Source: Thermodesulfovibrio sp.
GTDB taxonomy: Bacteria > Nitrospirota > Thermodesulfovibrionia > Thermodesulfovibrionales > Thermodesulfovibrionaceae
Direction of reading: 5' to 3'
Length of the DNA stretch: 41,320 nt
NCBI GenBank assembly: GCA_025060625.1
Contig: JANXBR010000005.1
Location: forward strand, 1 to 41,320
Shown: piece after piece, positions 17,476-25,442 of the stretch
Layout: the number at the start of each line of letters is the position of its first letter
How positions within the stretch are numbered: position 1 is the first letter of the stretch
Made by a program: the position numbers and the translations under genes
The notes under the pieces: generated by a model
Told to the model about the DNA's origin: nothing
The model's input: only the letters and a program-made list of their open reading frames with translations
Database searches by the model: none

Positions 17476-18192
17476 ATGAGATTAGGGATATTGGGTGACA
17501 TTCATGGAAATTTAGAGGCATTGAAGACTGCCTACCAAACTGCGATTGATGAAGGTGTGAACAAGATATATCACCTTGGAGACCTTGGCGGATATGCACC
17601 TTTTGTTAATGAGGTTGTAGATTTCCTTATTGAACACAATATTGAGGGAGTTCAGGGAAATTATGATGAAGCTATTGCATATGACAGAGTTCATTGCGGA
17701 TGCAAGTATGAAAATGATTTTCAGGCTAAAATGGCTCAATTATCCTTTGAATGGACAAAAAGGGCAGTAAAGGAAAAGTCAAAAGACTATATGAAAAATT
17801 TACCCTTCAGTATTGATCTTAATGTTAATAGTAGGAAGATTAAAATCTTTCATGCAACGCCGGTTAAAAACAACATTTACTGGTATGAGGATAGGAATGA
17901 AAAATTTTTTCTTCTAATGGCTCAAAAGGCAAAGGCTGATGTAATGATTTATGGACATACTCATCTTCCCTATTTTAAAAAGATTGGAAGTTTTTATTTC
18001 ATTAATGCAGGAAGTGTAGGAAAACCAAAGGACGGAGACTCAAGAACCTGTATCTGTATAATTGATATTAATTATCATGATATAAAGGTTAAATTTATAA
18101 GAAAAAACTATGACATTAAAAAAGTTGTTGATGCAATAATTGAAAGTGGATTACCTGATTACTTTGCAGAAAAATTAGTTTTAGCTAAGTAG
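17476..18192 (+). CDS. Calcineurin-like metallophosphoesterase
   Basis: Two-metal phosphoesterase or phosphodiesterase of the YfcE/predicted-phosphodiesterase group. The 238 residues carry GDIHGN (7-12), HLGDLGGY (about 34-41), GNYDEA (about 61-66, in place of the more usual GNHD), a His in IFHATP, and YGHTHLPYF with AGSVGKPKDG, covering all family motif blocks. GNYD is usual in the subgroup that includes plant-type and DR1281-like enzymes. No signal peptide, so it acts in the cytoplasm. It follows the alkaline phosphatase by 18 bp with no clear ribosome site and precedes the receiver gene by 9 bp. Substrate unknown; a glycerophosphodiester or phospholipid role would fit the operon but is not shown. 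Confidence 0.9.
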   Translation: MRLGILGDIHGNLEALKTAYQTAIDEGVNKIYHLGDLGGYAPFVNEVVDFLIEHNIEGVQGNYDEAIAYDRVHCGCKYENDFQAKMAQLSFEWTKRAVKEKSKDYMKNLPFSIDLNVNSRKIKIFHATPVKNNIYWYEDRNEKFFLLMAQKAKADVMIYGHTHLPYFKKIGSFYFINAGSVGKPKDGDSRTCICIIDINYHDIKVKFIRKNYDIKKVVDAIIESGLPDYFAEKLVLAK

Positions 18193-18201
18193 GAGGAGTG
18201 T

Positions 18202-18579
18202 ATGAATAGGGGTAAAATATTATTGATTGATGACAATGAAGAGGATTTAATATTTACTAAGGAACTTCTTGAAAAAGTAGGATATACTGTAATTCAGAAT
18301 GTGGGATGGCTTGGAACAACAAAGAATATTAAATATCTTAATCCTGATATAGTGCTTCTTGATGTTAATATGCCTGCCTTACCTGGGGACAAGCTTTACG
18401 ATTTAGTGCTAAATCTTGTGAAAGAGAAGAAAATTCCTGTCTTATTTTATTCTGCTATGGATGAATCCTATCTTAAAAAGCTTAAAATAATGAAAGGTAT
18501 TACAGACTATATTGTCAAGGGTGATATATTCCAGCTTTACAGAAAGTTATCACTTTACATGAATAGAAAATTGAACTAA
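18202..18579 (+). CDS. Single-domain response regulator (receiver only)
   Basis: A 125-residue CheY-like receiver without an output domain. Acidic pair in LLIDDNEED, phosphoacceptor Asp in IVLLDVNMP (about 54), the Ser/Thr position in LFYSAM and the Lys in YIVKGD are all present, so phosphorylation is expected. GGAGGAG gives a strong ribosome site. It ends the predicted Pho operon, immediately before a hairpin. No kinase lies in this operon; the sensorless kinase at 11388-12089 in the divergent, similarly controlled operon is the natural candidate partner. Output is probably by protein-protein contact or phosphorelay. Not PhoB: it has no DNA-binding domain. Confidence 0.92.
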   Translation: MNRGKILLIDDNEEDLIFTKELLEKVGYTVIQNVGWLGTTKNIKYLNPDIVLLDVNMPALPGDKLYDLVLNLVKEKKIPVLFYSAMDESYLKKLKIMKGITDYIVKGDIFQLYRKLSLYMNRKLN

Positions 18580-18607
18580 AAATGCCTCAAGCCCTCCCCC
18601 TCCTCCC

Positions 18608-18643
18608 AAAAGCTCTGAGTTCTGAACAGGACTCAGAGCTTTT
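18608..18643 (+). terminator. Hairpin terminator after the response-regulator gene
   Basis: A 13-bp perfect inverted repeat (18608-18620 with 18631-18643, arm AAAAGCTCTGAGT) whose loop can pair further (CTG/CAG), followed by TTTCTATTT. It lies 29 bp after the receiver stop and ends only 10 bp before the TTG start assigned to aroD. Confidence 0.8.
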
Positions 18644-18652
18644 CTATTTGAA

Positions 18653-19363
18653 TTGAAGAATCCAAAATTGTTAAAATTTCAAATGTTTTTAAATAACATA
18701 CCTGCCATAGCTGTTGTTCTTAAAGATAAAGATGTCTTGTCTTTCTCTGAGGAAGAATTAAGGGGTGCTGATATTATTGAACTAAGAGTTGATATGTTTA
18801 GTGAAACTGAAAATGTAAGGGATTTTTTTGCTTTAGCAAGAAGAAAATTTGGTTTGCCTTTGCTGTGCACAATAAGACTACCAGATGAGGGTGGTAAAAA
18901 GGAGATAAAAGAGAGGGTAAATATATATGAAAGAGTATTACCTTTTTGTAGTTTTTTTGATATTGAGATTTTTTCCAAGGAAGCTTTATATTTAAGAGAT
19001 TTGACTACAGGGTCTGATATATCTATCATTGGTTCTTATCATAATTTTACTCATACACCTCCTTTGAAAGAATTAGAGAGGATTTTTGAGAAAGGCAAAG
19101 ACATTGGTATGGATATTATTAAGATAGCCACTATGGTTAATGAAGAAAAAGACCTGGAAACATTACTTTTTTTTACTATCAGGCATAAAAATGATAAAAT
19201 AGTTGTTTTAGGAATGGGTCAAAGAGGTATTCCTTCAAGAATAATAAATCCTTTTTTTGGTTCATTAATAACCTATGCCAGTCTTAGTGAAGCTTCTGCG
19301 CCTGGGCAACTCCATCTTAAAGATATGGTTCATATATTTAAAATTATGGGATTAAGGCATTAA
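18653..19363 (+). CDS. aroD: 3-dehydroquinate dehydratase, type I
   Basis: Third step of the shikimate pathway: 3-dehydroquinate to 3-dehydroshikimate by a Schiff-base mechanism. Visible residues are the Glu of ELRVDMF (about 43-49), catalytic His in GSYHNFT, Schiff-base Lys in DIIKIATM, Arg in GQRGIPSRI and the Gln of ASAPGQLHL. Length 236 is normal. Start is uncertain: TTG at 18653 sits 10 bp after the hairpin with no ribosome site; ATG at 18683 (MFLNNIPAIAVV) matches family N-termini and would put the hairpin 40 bp upstream. The other aromatic genes are at 30680-36053 on the other strand, so aroD is isolated from its pathway. Confidence 0.94.
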   Translation: MKNPKLLKFQMFLNNIPAIAVVLKDKDVLSFSEEELRGADIIELRVDMFSETENVRDFFALARRKFGLPLLCTIRLPDEGGKKEIKERVNIYERVLPFCSFFDIEIFSKEALYLRDLTTGSDISIIGSYHNFTHTPPLKELERIFEKGKDIGMDIIKIATMVNEEKDLETLLFFTIRHKNDKIVVLGMGQRGIPSRIINPFFGSLITYASLSEASAPGQLHLKDMVHIFKIMGLRH

Positions 19364-19370
19364 AAAAATT

Positions 19371-20405
19371 CTATTTTATATAAGTTTTCCAGTATTTTCT
19401 AATTTTATCTTTTAGATTTGAAGGTAATGGAACATAATCAAGCTTTTTAACAGTGCTATCACCACTTTTAAATGCCTATTCAAAGAATTTTATTACAGTC
19501 TTGTTTATATCGTTTTTTTCCTTGCAAGAAGAATATAAGTAGCACTGGTAATAGGCAATGCCTTTTTACCGGGTGCATTTGTCATCCATGAATAGAAGTG
19601 AGTTTTTGTATCAAGATTTGCTGAAGATGCAGCCTTAGCAAAGCTTTCAAAGTCCGCTGCCACAATCTGCCCTGCAGGATTTTTAAGTTTTGAAACAGCC
19701 AGTTTATTCTGTTTTGCATAGGCAAATTCAACATTTCCAATGGAGTTTTGCGTTCTCTTCTCATTGTTTGCCACTCATTCATTGCCTTTACTTCCAGTTC
19801 TCCATTTTACAGATGTTCCATATCCCACATTGTAAGCCCAGTTTTTACATGCACCACTTAGATAGTGATTGAAAATAGTGGTTGTTCCCGAACCATCGGA
19901 ACGATAAATGACTGTTATGGGTTTTGACGGTAACTTTAGATTAGGATTTAGTGCTTTAATTTTAGGGTCATCCCAGTTCTTTATCTAACCAAGAAATATC
20001 TCGTAAATTGTTGTTCCGTCAAGAACCAAGTTTCCGGAGGTTATACCCTGGATATTTACAACGGGAACAACCCCACCAATAACAGCAGGAAATTGCAAAA
20101 GTTTTGAATTTTCTATTTCTTCAGGCTTAAGTGCCATATAAGAGGCGCCAAAATGAACTGTTCTCTCTGTAATCTGTCTTATTCAATCACCCGAGCCAAT
20201 GGATTGATAGTTAACCTTAATTCCTATGACTTTTTTATAATCATCTGCCCAGCTTGAATAAAGAGGATAGGGAAAGGTTACACAAGCTCCATTAATCATG
20301 CCAGCAGAGTATGAATGGGCAAAATTTAACAAAATAAACACTAAAGAGATTAAAATTATCCATTTTTTATTGATAAAAATCTTCCTTAAGTAATTGATTT
20401 TTCAT
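19371..20405 (-). pseudogene. pstS: Decayed phosphate-binding protein gene (E. coli-type PstS)
   Basis: Minus-strand translation follows PstS almost end to end: signal-like KKWIILISLVFILLNFAHS, INGACVTFPYPLYSSWADDY, phosphate-site RSDGSGTT, SIGNVEFAYAKQN, LDYVPLPSNLKDKI. It is broken by in-frame stops at 20183-20185 (TGA, usual Gly), 19985-19987 (TAG, usual Lys), 19775-19777 (TGA, usual Gly) and 19476-19478 (TAG, usual Trp), by a one-base loss in an A-run at 19513-19519, and probably a shift near the N-terminus. The ligand motif GASDAPL reads GASYMAL. A ribosome site GAGGTG precedes the old ATG at 20405. It belongs to a different PstS family from the intact, divergent pstS, which appears to have replaced it. 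Confidence 0.88.
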
Positions 20406-20428
20406 ATTTTATCACACCTCAATTTTTT

Positions 20429-20482
20429 GTAACAGAAATTTAACATTTCCGTAAAATTACTGTAACATTAACCCTCTATACT
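20429..20482 (+). promoter_or_regulatory. Pho-box promoter of pstS
   Basis: Four hexamers at exact 11-bp steps: GTAACA (20429-20434), TTAACA (20440-20445), GTAAAA (20451-20456), GTAACA (20462-20467). The -10 TATACT (20477-20482) starts 15 bp after the last repeat start and there is no -35. Because pst genes are the classic PhoB/PhoP target, this site anchors the interpretation of the two similar arrays at 13892-14014. Confidence 0.85.
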
Positions 20483-20521
20483 AAATCTATAAAAATATCA
20501 AAATCAAAAAGGAGGAAGTTT

Positions 20522-21541
20522 ATGAGAAGTTTAAGACGTTTATTCTTAAGTAGCTTTATCTTGTCTGTCTTAGTCTTGTTCATCTCTTCTGTCACAGTCA
20601 ATGCTCAACCTATTATTAAGATTGATGGATCTTCAACTGTTTTTCCAATTACAGAGGGTGTGGCTGAGGATTTCCAGAAAGCAAAGAAAGGTGCAGTAAA
20701 GATAACAGTTGGTATTTCAGGGACTGGTGGTGGATTTAAGAGATTTTGTAGAGGTGAGACAGACATTTCCAATGCATCAAGACCTATCATGAAAAAAGAA
20801 ATTGAAGCATGTAAAGAGGCAGGAATTAGATATATAGAACTCCCAATTGCCTATGACGCTCTTTCTGTTTTTGTTAATGTAAAAAACAAATGGATAAAGG
20901 ATGACTGTATTACTATTGAGCAACTTAAAAAAATGTGGGAGCCTGATGCACAGGGTAAAATAACAAAATGGAATCAGGTTGACCCAAGTTGGCCAGACAA
21001 AAACTTAAGACTTGCAGGTCCTGGCGCAGATTCAGGGACATTTGATTACTTTACCGAGGCTGTCGTAGGTAAAGCAAAGGCAAGCAGGGGTGATTATGTG
21101 GCAAGTGAAGATGACAATGTAATTATGAACGCAGTTATTAAGGAGGAAGGTGGACTCGGTTATGTAGGGTTAGCCTATGTTCTTGAGAATAAAGGAAAAG
21201 TAAAACCTCTTTCAGTTAAAAATCCTAAGACTGGAAAATGTGTTTTACCAAGTGACAAAACAGTTATGGATGGATCCTATCAGCCACTTTCAAGACCTCT
21301 CTTTATCTATATAAACGAAAAGGCTGCAAAGGAAAGACCAGAGGTTAAAGAGTTTGTAGATTATTATCTCAAAAATGCAGCTAAGATATCAAAACAAGTA
21401 GGATATATACCTCTTCCAGCAAAAGCTTATGATCTGGCAGCTGAGAGATTCAAAAAGATGCATGTTGGAACAGTTTTTGGTGGTGAACCACAGGTTGGAT
21501 TAACAGTTGAAGAGCTACTAAAGAGAGAGGCGAAATACTAA
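20522..21541 (+). CDS. pstS: Phosphate ABC transporter substrate-binding protein PstS
   Basis: Captures phosphate outside the membrane and delivers it to PstCA. A signal peptide (about 1-29, hydrophobic core FILSVLVLFISSVTV, cleavage after VNA) precedes the mature protein. Phosphate-contact motifs are IDGSSTVFP, GISGTGGGF, ISNASRPI and GADSGTFDYF, which place it in the SphX/TIGR02136-type branch, not the E. coli-type branch of the pseudogene next door. Length 339 is normal. AAGGAGGAA lies just before the ATG. It leads pstS-pstC-pstA-pstB and is preceded by a four-repeat Pho box. No lipobox Cys follows the leader. Confidence 0.97.
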   Translation: MRSLRRLFLSSFILSVLVLFISSVTVNAQPIIKIDGSSTVFPITEGVAEDFQKAKKGAVKITVGISGTGGGFKRFCRGETDISNASRPIMKKEIEACKEAGIRYIELPIAYDALSVFVNVKNKWIKDDCITIEQLKKMWEPDAQGKITKWNQVDPSWPDKNLRLAGPGADSGTFDYFTEAVVGKAKASRGDYVASEDDNVIMNAVIKEEGGLGYVGLAYVLENKGKVKPLSVKNPKTGKCVLPSDKTVMDGSYQPLSRPLFIYINEKAAKERPEVKEFVDYYLKNAAKISKQVGYIPLPAKAYDLAAERFKKMHVGTVFGGEPQVGLTVEELLKREAKY

Positions 21542-21553
21542 GGGAGAGATATT

Positions 21554-22447
21554 TTGTTAACTTTCATAACACGAAAAAAAATCTTAGATAGATTTATGCT
21601 GGCGGTGTTTTTCACCGCCGGCTTTATTACTATATTTATCACTGTTGGCATAGTTTATGTTTTACTGGCGGACTCAATTAAGTTTTTTCAAGAAGTATCA
21701 ATTAAAGAATTTCTTACAGAAAAGGAGTGGACACCAGTTTTTGCCACTAAAAAATTCGGAATCTGGCCCCTAATATCAGGTACCTTTCTAATTGCTGCAA
21801 TTGCTATGGTAGTGTCAATTCCTCTTGGAATTTTAATTGCCATATATCTTAGCGAGTATGCTTCAGTAAGGGTAAAGGAAATAGCAAAACCAATAATTGA
21901 GTTTATGGAGGCTATCCCAACGGTAGTATATGGTTATTTTACTCTTCTATTTGTGACACCAATTCTTCAGTCTATAGTTCCAGATTTAGAAGCCTTTAAC
22001 TCTCTTGCACCAGGGATTGTTCTTGGATTTATGATTCTTCCCTATACAGCTTCTATGGCAGAAGATTCAATGAAAGGAGTTCCTCAAAGAATAAGGGAAG
22101 CCTCATACGCACTTGGAGCAACCAAATTGAGAACTGCAGTAACAATCGTAATTCCAGCAGCAATTTCAGGAATTGTAGCAGGTTTTATACTTGGAGCATC
22201 AAGAGCAATTGGAGAGACAATGGTAGTTGCCATAGCAGCAGGAATGTATCCTAATTTAACCTTAGACCCAAGAGAACCCATTCAAACAATGACTGGTTAT
22301 ATAGTTCAAGTTGCTTTAGGAGATTTACCCTATGGTTCTATTGAGTATCTGTCAATATTTGCAGTTGGATTAGCTCTGTTTATAATCGCTTTTATTTTTA
22401 ACTCAATTGCCCTTTGGCTTAGATCAAGAATAAGAGAGGCTTATTAA
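21554..22447 (+). CDS. pstC: Phosphate ABC transporter permease PstC
   Basis: One of two membrane permeases of the Pst importer. The 297-residue protein has six hydrophobic segments, beginning FMLAVFFTAGFITIFITVGIV (about 14-34), and the coupling-loop motif that contacts the ATPase, EASYALGATKLRTAVTIVIPAA (about 178-200, the EAA loop), followed by [12 protein letters not shown]. Start is TTG at 21554 with GGGAGAG upstream; no ATG lies close. It is 12 bp after pstS and 5 bp before pstA, so the four genes form one transcript. Confidence 0.96.
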   Translation: MLTFITRKKILDRFMLAVFFTAGFITIFITVGIVYVLLADSIKFFQEVSIKEFLTEKEWTPVFATKKFGIWPLISGTFLIAAIAMVVSIPLGILIAIYLSEYASVRVKEIAKPIIEFMEAIPTVVYGYFTLLFVTPILQSIVPDLEAFNSLAPGIVLGFMILPYTASMAEDSMKGVPQRIREASYALGATKLRTAVTIVIPAAISGIVAGFILGASRAIGETMVVAIAAGMYPNLTLDPREPIQTMTGYIVQVALGDLPYGSIEYLSIFAVGLALFIIAFIFNSIALWLRSRIREAY

Positions 22448-22452
22448 ACAAT

Positions 22453-23382
22453 ATGAACAAAAAAGACAAGATTTCTGATTCAAAGGCTGATATAATATAT
22501 CCTATATTTGGTTTCATTGGATTTTTTTTAGTTATTTCATTTCTTGTTACTCTTATTATTGACATACTTATAGATGGTTATGAAAAACTTGTTGATCCTT
22601 CCTTTTATGTTTCATATCCATCAAGATTTCCTGAAAAAGCTGGTATACTTTCAGGATGGGTTGGAACCACGCTTGTAATGGCTGGTGCTATATTCTGGTC
22701 ACTATTGATAGGGATACCAGCGGGAATTTATCTTGAAGAGTATGCAACAAAAAGAGGCATTATTGGTAAAATTGAGCATATAATTGAACTTAATATAAAT
22801 AATCTTGCTGCAGTTCCTGCAATTATATATGGACTTTTAGCATTAGGTATATTTGTATACAGGTTTCAATTGGGAGAGAGTATTCTAACTGCAGGACTAA
22901 CCTTAGCAATTCTTATGCTACCCGTAATCGTGGTAAATACGAGAGAGGCAATAAGAAGAATTCCCCGTGATATAAGAGAAGGGGCTTATGCAGTGGGTGC
23001 TACAAAATGGGATACAGTGAGAGACCATATATTGCCGTACTCTCTTGGAGGTATTCTTACAGGATTAATAATTGCAGCATCCCGTGCAATAGGTGAAACA
23101 GCTCCTCTTGTAACAATAGGTGCTTTAACATTTATTGCCTTCCTGCCTCCATCACCTTTTGTTTCAGAGTTTCCTTTTTTATCACCAGAAAAGGCATGGG
23201 AGTTATTTATGTCACCTTTTACAGTTTTACCAATACAGATTTTTAACTGGGTTTCAAGGCCTCAGGCTGCCTTTCAGATAAATGCTGCAGCTGCAGGTTT
23301 TGTATTATTAATTTTAACAGTACTAATGAACGCTTTAGCTTACTACTTTAGGCAGAAAGTGAGGAGAAAATATATATGGTAA
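22453..23382 (+). CDS. pstA: Phosphate ABC transporter permease PstA
   Basis: Second permease of the importer, pairing with PstC. The 309 residues include an N-terminal membrane helix (about 15-38), a periplasmic stretch ([22 protein letters not shown]), several membrane spans, the EAA-type coupling loop [20 protein letters not shown] (about 177-196) and [17 protein letters not shown]. The last codons overlap the start of pstB by 7 bp. Typical in length and order. Confidence 0.96.
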   Translation: MNKKDKISDSKADIIYPIFGFIGFFLVISFLVTLIIDILIDGYEKLVDPSFYVSYPSRFPEKAGILSGWVGTTLVMAGAIFWSLLIGIPAGIYLEEYATKRGIIGKIEHIIELNINNLAAVPAIIYGLLALGIFVYRFQLGESILTAGLTLAILMLPVIVVNTREAIRRIPRDIREGAYAVGATKWDTVRDHILPYSLGGILTGLIIAASRAIGETAPLVTIGALTFIAFLPPSPFVSEFPFLSPEKAWELFMSPFTVLPIQIFNWVSRPQAAFQINAAAAGFVLLILTVLMNALAYYFRQKVRRKYIW

Positions 23383-24248
23383 TGGTTAATACTATAATTG
23401 ATAGCATTAAATCTCTATTTTTAGGAGCAACAAATAGGTCTATGGAAGATATTAAGTCTAAGACAAAGGATAACTTTAAGAGAGAGGGTGATGTCAAACT
23501 TGAAGTAAAAGAGCTAAATTTTTATTATGGTGAATTTAAAGCTTTGAAAAATATAAATTTAAAAATTCCTACAAAAAAAATTACAGCACTAATAGGTCCC
23601 AGTGGCTGCGGAAAGACCACACTGCTAAGATGTTTTAACAGAATGCATGACCTATATCCTGGTTCAAAGTATGAGGGTTCTATAATTTTTCATCCTGATG
23701 GAATAAATATAGCAAGTCCACATATAGACCTACTTGATTTAAGGCGTAGAGTGGGAATGGTATTTCAAAGACCCAATCCTTTTCCTAAATCAATATTTGA
23801 AAATGTTGCTTATGGATTAAGGGTAAACGGAGTAAGGGATAAAAAATTAATTAAGGAAAGAGTTGAATGGGCACTTCAGTCTGCAGCACTTTGGGATGAA
23901 GTTAAGGATAGACTTGATGCAAATGCTTACTCTCTTTCAGGTGGGCAACAGCAGAGACTTTGCATTGCAAGAGCCATTGCAATTGAGCCAGATATAGTCT
24001 TATTTGATGAACCAACCAGTGCCCTTGATCCCATATCAACCTCTAAGATTGAAGAGTTAATAATGACTCTTAAGGAAAAACTTACAATAATCATTGTAAC
24101 CCACAATATGCAGCAGGCAGCAAGAGTGTCAGATTATACAGGTTTCATGTATTTAGGAGAACTAATTGAATTTGATAAAACACAAAAAATATTCACCATA
24201 CCTTCGCAAAAATTAACAGAAGATTATATAACAGGTAGATTTGGATAA
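23376..24248 (+). CDS. pstB: Phosphate ABC transporter ATPase PstB
   Basis: Powers phosphate import by ATP hydrolysis at the cytoplasmic face. Walker A GPSGCGKT (about 72-79), signature LSGGQQQRL (about 188-196), Walker [13 protein letters not shown] and the switch His in VTHNMQQ are present. At 290 residues it is about 35 longer than E. coli PstB because of an N-terminal extension (residues 1-40, basic and Ser/Lys rich) before the nucleotide-binding fold; if translation starts at the internal ATG (residue 3 or the MED at residue 22), the extension shrinks. Starts inside the end of pstA. Confidence 0.97.
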   Translation: MVMVNTIIDSIKSLFLGATNRSMEDIKSKTKDNFKREGDVKLEVKELNFYYGEFKALKNINLKIPTKKITALIGPSGCGKTTLLRCFNRMHDLYPGSKYEGSIIFHPDGINIASPHIDLLDLRRRVGMVFQRPNPFPKSIFENVAYGLRVNGVRDKKLIKERVEWALQSAALWDEVKDRLDANAYSLSGGQQQRLCIARAIAIEPDIVLFDEPTSALDPISTSKIEELIMTLKEKLTIIIVTHNMQQAARVSDYTGFMYLGELIEFDKTQKIFTIPSQKLTEDYITGRFG

Positions 24249-24250
24249 AA

Positions 24251-24667
24251 ATGATTCACTTCTTTTGTCCTTCTTGCTGGAGAGGAATATTAGAAAATAT
24301 AGTTATCTGTCCCTATTGTAACTATGATTTAAAAGATTTTAATGCTTTATCTTATGATGATAAGTTAATACTATCACTAAAACATCCTGTTAAGGAAATA
24401 AGAAGACTGGTAATTTTTGTAATTGGATTAAAAAAATTAAAAAAAGCACTACCAGAACTGGAGAAAATGATTGATCACGAAGAAGATCCAATCATATTAA
24501 TTGAGATTGTAAAAGCCTTGCGACAAATAAATGATAAAGACTCAAAGGCAATTCTGGAAAAGATGCGATCTCACAGATTTTCAATAATATCTCAATACAT
24601 TGAACAGATAGAAAATCCTCAAATTAAAGAATTTTATGGCAAGACAATAAATTTTAATAACAAATAA
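24251..24667 (+). CDS. Small zinc-ribbon plus HEAT-like protein in the pst operon
   Basis: Unknown function. The 138-residue product opens with a four-Cys zinc-ribbon-like motif (CPSC at 6-9 and CPYC at about 20-23). The rest (about 35-130) is alpha-helical with a repeat-like pattern, HPVKEIRRLVIFVIGLKKLKKALPELEKMIDHEEDPIILIEIVKALRQI, which resembles HEAT repeats (positions 44-93). The ATG comes 2 bp after the pstB stop without a ribosome site, so it is coupled to pstB. Sitting between pstB and phoU, it could be an adaptor for Pst/PhoU signalling; that is guilt by association only. I do not recognise a described family. Confidence 0.7.
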   Translation: MIHFFCPSCWRGILENIVICPYCNYDLKDFNALSYDDKLILSLKHPVKEIRRLVIFVIGLKKLKKALPELEKMIDHEEDPIILIEIVKALRQINDKDSKAILEKMRSHRFSIISQYIEQIENPQIKEFYGKTINFNNK

Positions 24668-24669
24668 GC

Positions 24670-24699
24670 TTGTTAATAAAAATTTCCAAGCTGTATAAT
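24670..24699 (+). promoter_or_regulatory. Sigma-70 promoter of phoU
   Basis: TTGTTA (24670-24675), 18-bp spacer, perfect -10 TATAAT (24694-24699), 27 bp before the phoU ATG. There is no 11-bp hexamer array here, so phoU may be expressed independently of phosphate as well as by read-through from pst. A 6-bp inverted repeat (24667-24672 with 24687-24692) overlaps the -35. Confidence 0.65.
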
Positions 24700-24726
24700 A
24701 AGCTAATGAATGATTAGGAGGATGGG

Positions 24727-25431
24727 ATGGGTGTTTTAGATGATGAACTGAGAAAACTAAAGGAAAGGATATTAATACTTGGGTGTCTTGTCGAAGAAGG
24801 GATAAGAAAGGCTATTAAGGCATTAATTGACAGAGAAATTGAATTGGCAAAACAGGTTATATCAAGGGACAACCTTATTAATGGACTTGAGGTTGAAATA
24901 AATGAGGAATGTATAAGACTTATTGCATTAAGACAGCCAATGGCTAAGGATTTAAGATTTATAACCACTGCAATGAAAATATGCACGGATTTAGAGCGTA
25001 TGGGAGATTTTGCAGTAAATATTGCAGAGAGAGCCATTGAATTAGCTCAAGAGCCTTTTTTAAAACCCTTTGTTAATATTCCAAAAATGGCTGAAATAAC
25101 GGAAAGTATGGTTGAAGATGCTATTAATGCCTTTGTAAAAGAAGATGTGGATTTATGTTATGAGGTAATTAAGAGAGATGATCAGGTAGATGAATTATTA
25201 GAGAACAATCATAATGAACTGTTTGAACTTATGGTAAAAAATCCCGAGATTATCCCACTTGCCATTAAAAGAATGTTTATTGCTAAATATCTTGAAAGAA
25301 TATCTGATCATGCAACAAACATAGCAGAGATGGTTATTTATATGGTTGAAGGAAAGATGCTCAGAGGAACCTTTGTAACCGAGGAAATTCAGAAACTTTG
25401 TCTTGAAGATTTTCTATCAAGACAAAAATAA
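24727..25431 (+). CDS. phoU: Phosphate signalling regulator PhoU
   Basis: PhoU links the Pst transporter to the PhoR kinase and shuts off the Pho regulon when phosphate is plentiful. The 234-residue protein shows two three-helix PhoU repeats, each with the metal-binding E/DxxxD pattern: LRQPMAKDLRFITTAMKICTDLERMGDFAVNIAE (about 78-111) and VIPLAIKRMFIAKYLERISDHATNIAEMV-like (about 172-200). TAGGAGG precedes the ATG. It is read toward the convergent oppD-like gene, ending only 11 bp from it with no terminator between them. No phoR or phoB gene is in the window. Confidence 0.95.
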   Translation: MGVLDDELRKLKERILILGCLVEEGIRKAIKALIDREIELAKQVISRDNLINGLEVEINEECIRLIALRQPMAKDLRFITTAMKICTDLERMGDFAVNIAERAIELAQEPFLKPFVNIPKMAEITESMVEDAINAFVKEDVDLCYEVIKRDDQVDELLENNHNELFELMVKNPEIIPLAIKRMFIAKYLERISDHATNIAEMVIYMVEGKMLRGTFVTEEIQKLCLEDFLSRQK

Positions 25432-25442
25432 AAAATTAAATT

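Noticed and set aside
18202-18579. Calling the response regulator PhoB because it lies in a phosphate region.
   Set aside because: It has a receiver domain only and lacks the winged-helix DNA-binding domain; the regulator that binds the Pho boxes must be encoded elsewhere.
19371-20405. Recoding of TGA as glycine to keep the second pstS alive (two stops fall at usual Gly positions).
   Set aside because: Other genes here end at TGA (for example atpF, tyrA, aroA), two further stops are TAG at usual Lys and Trp positions, a frameshift is present and a ligand motif is lost; ordinary decay explains all.
24667-24692. Inverted repeat AGCTTG/CAAGCT after the zinc-ribbon gene as a terminator.
   Set aside because: Six-base stem with a 14-base loop and no T-run; it overlaps a good promoter for phoU.
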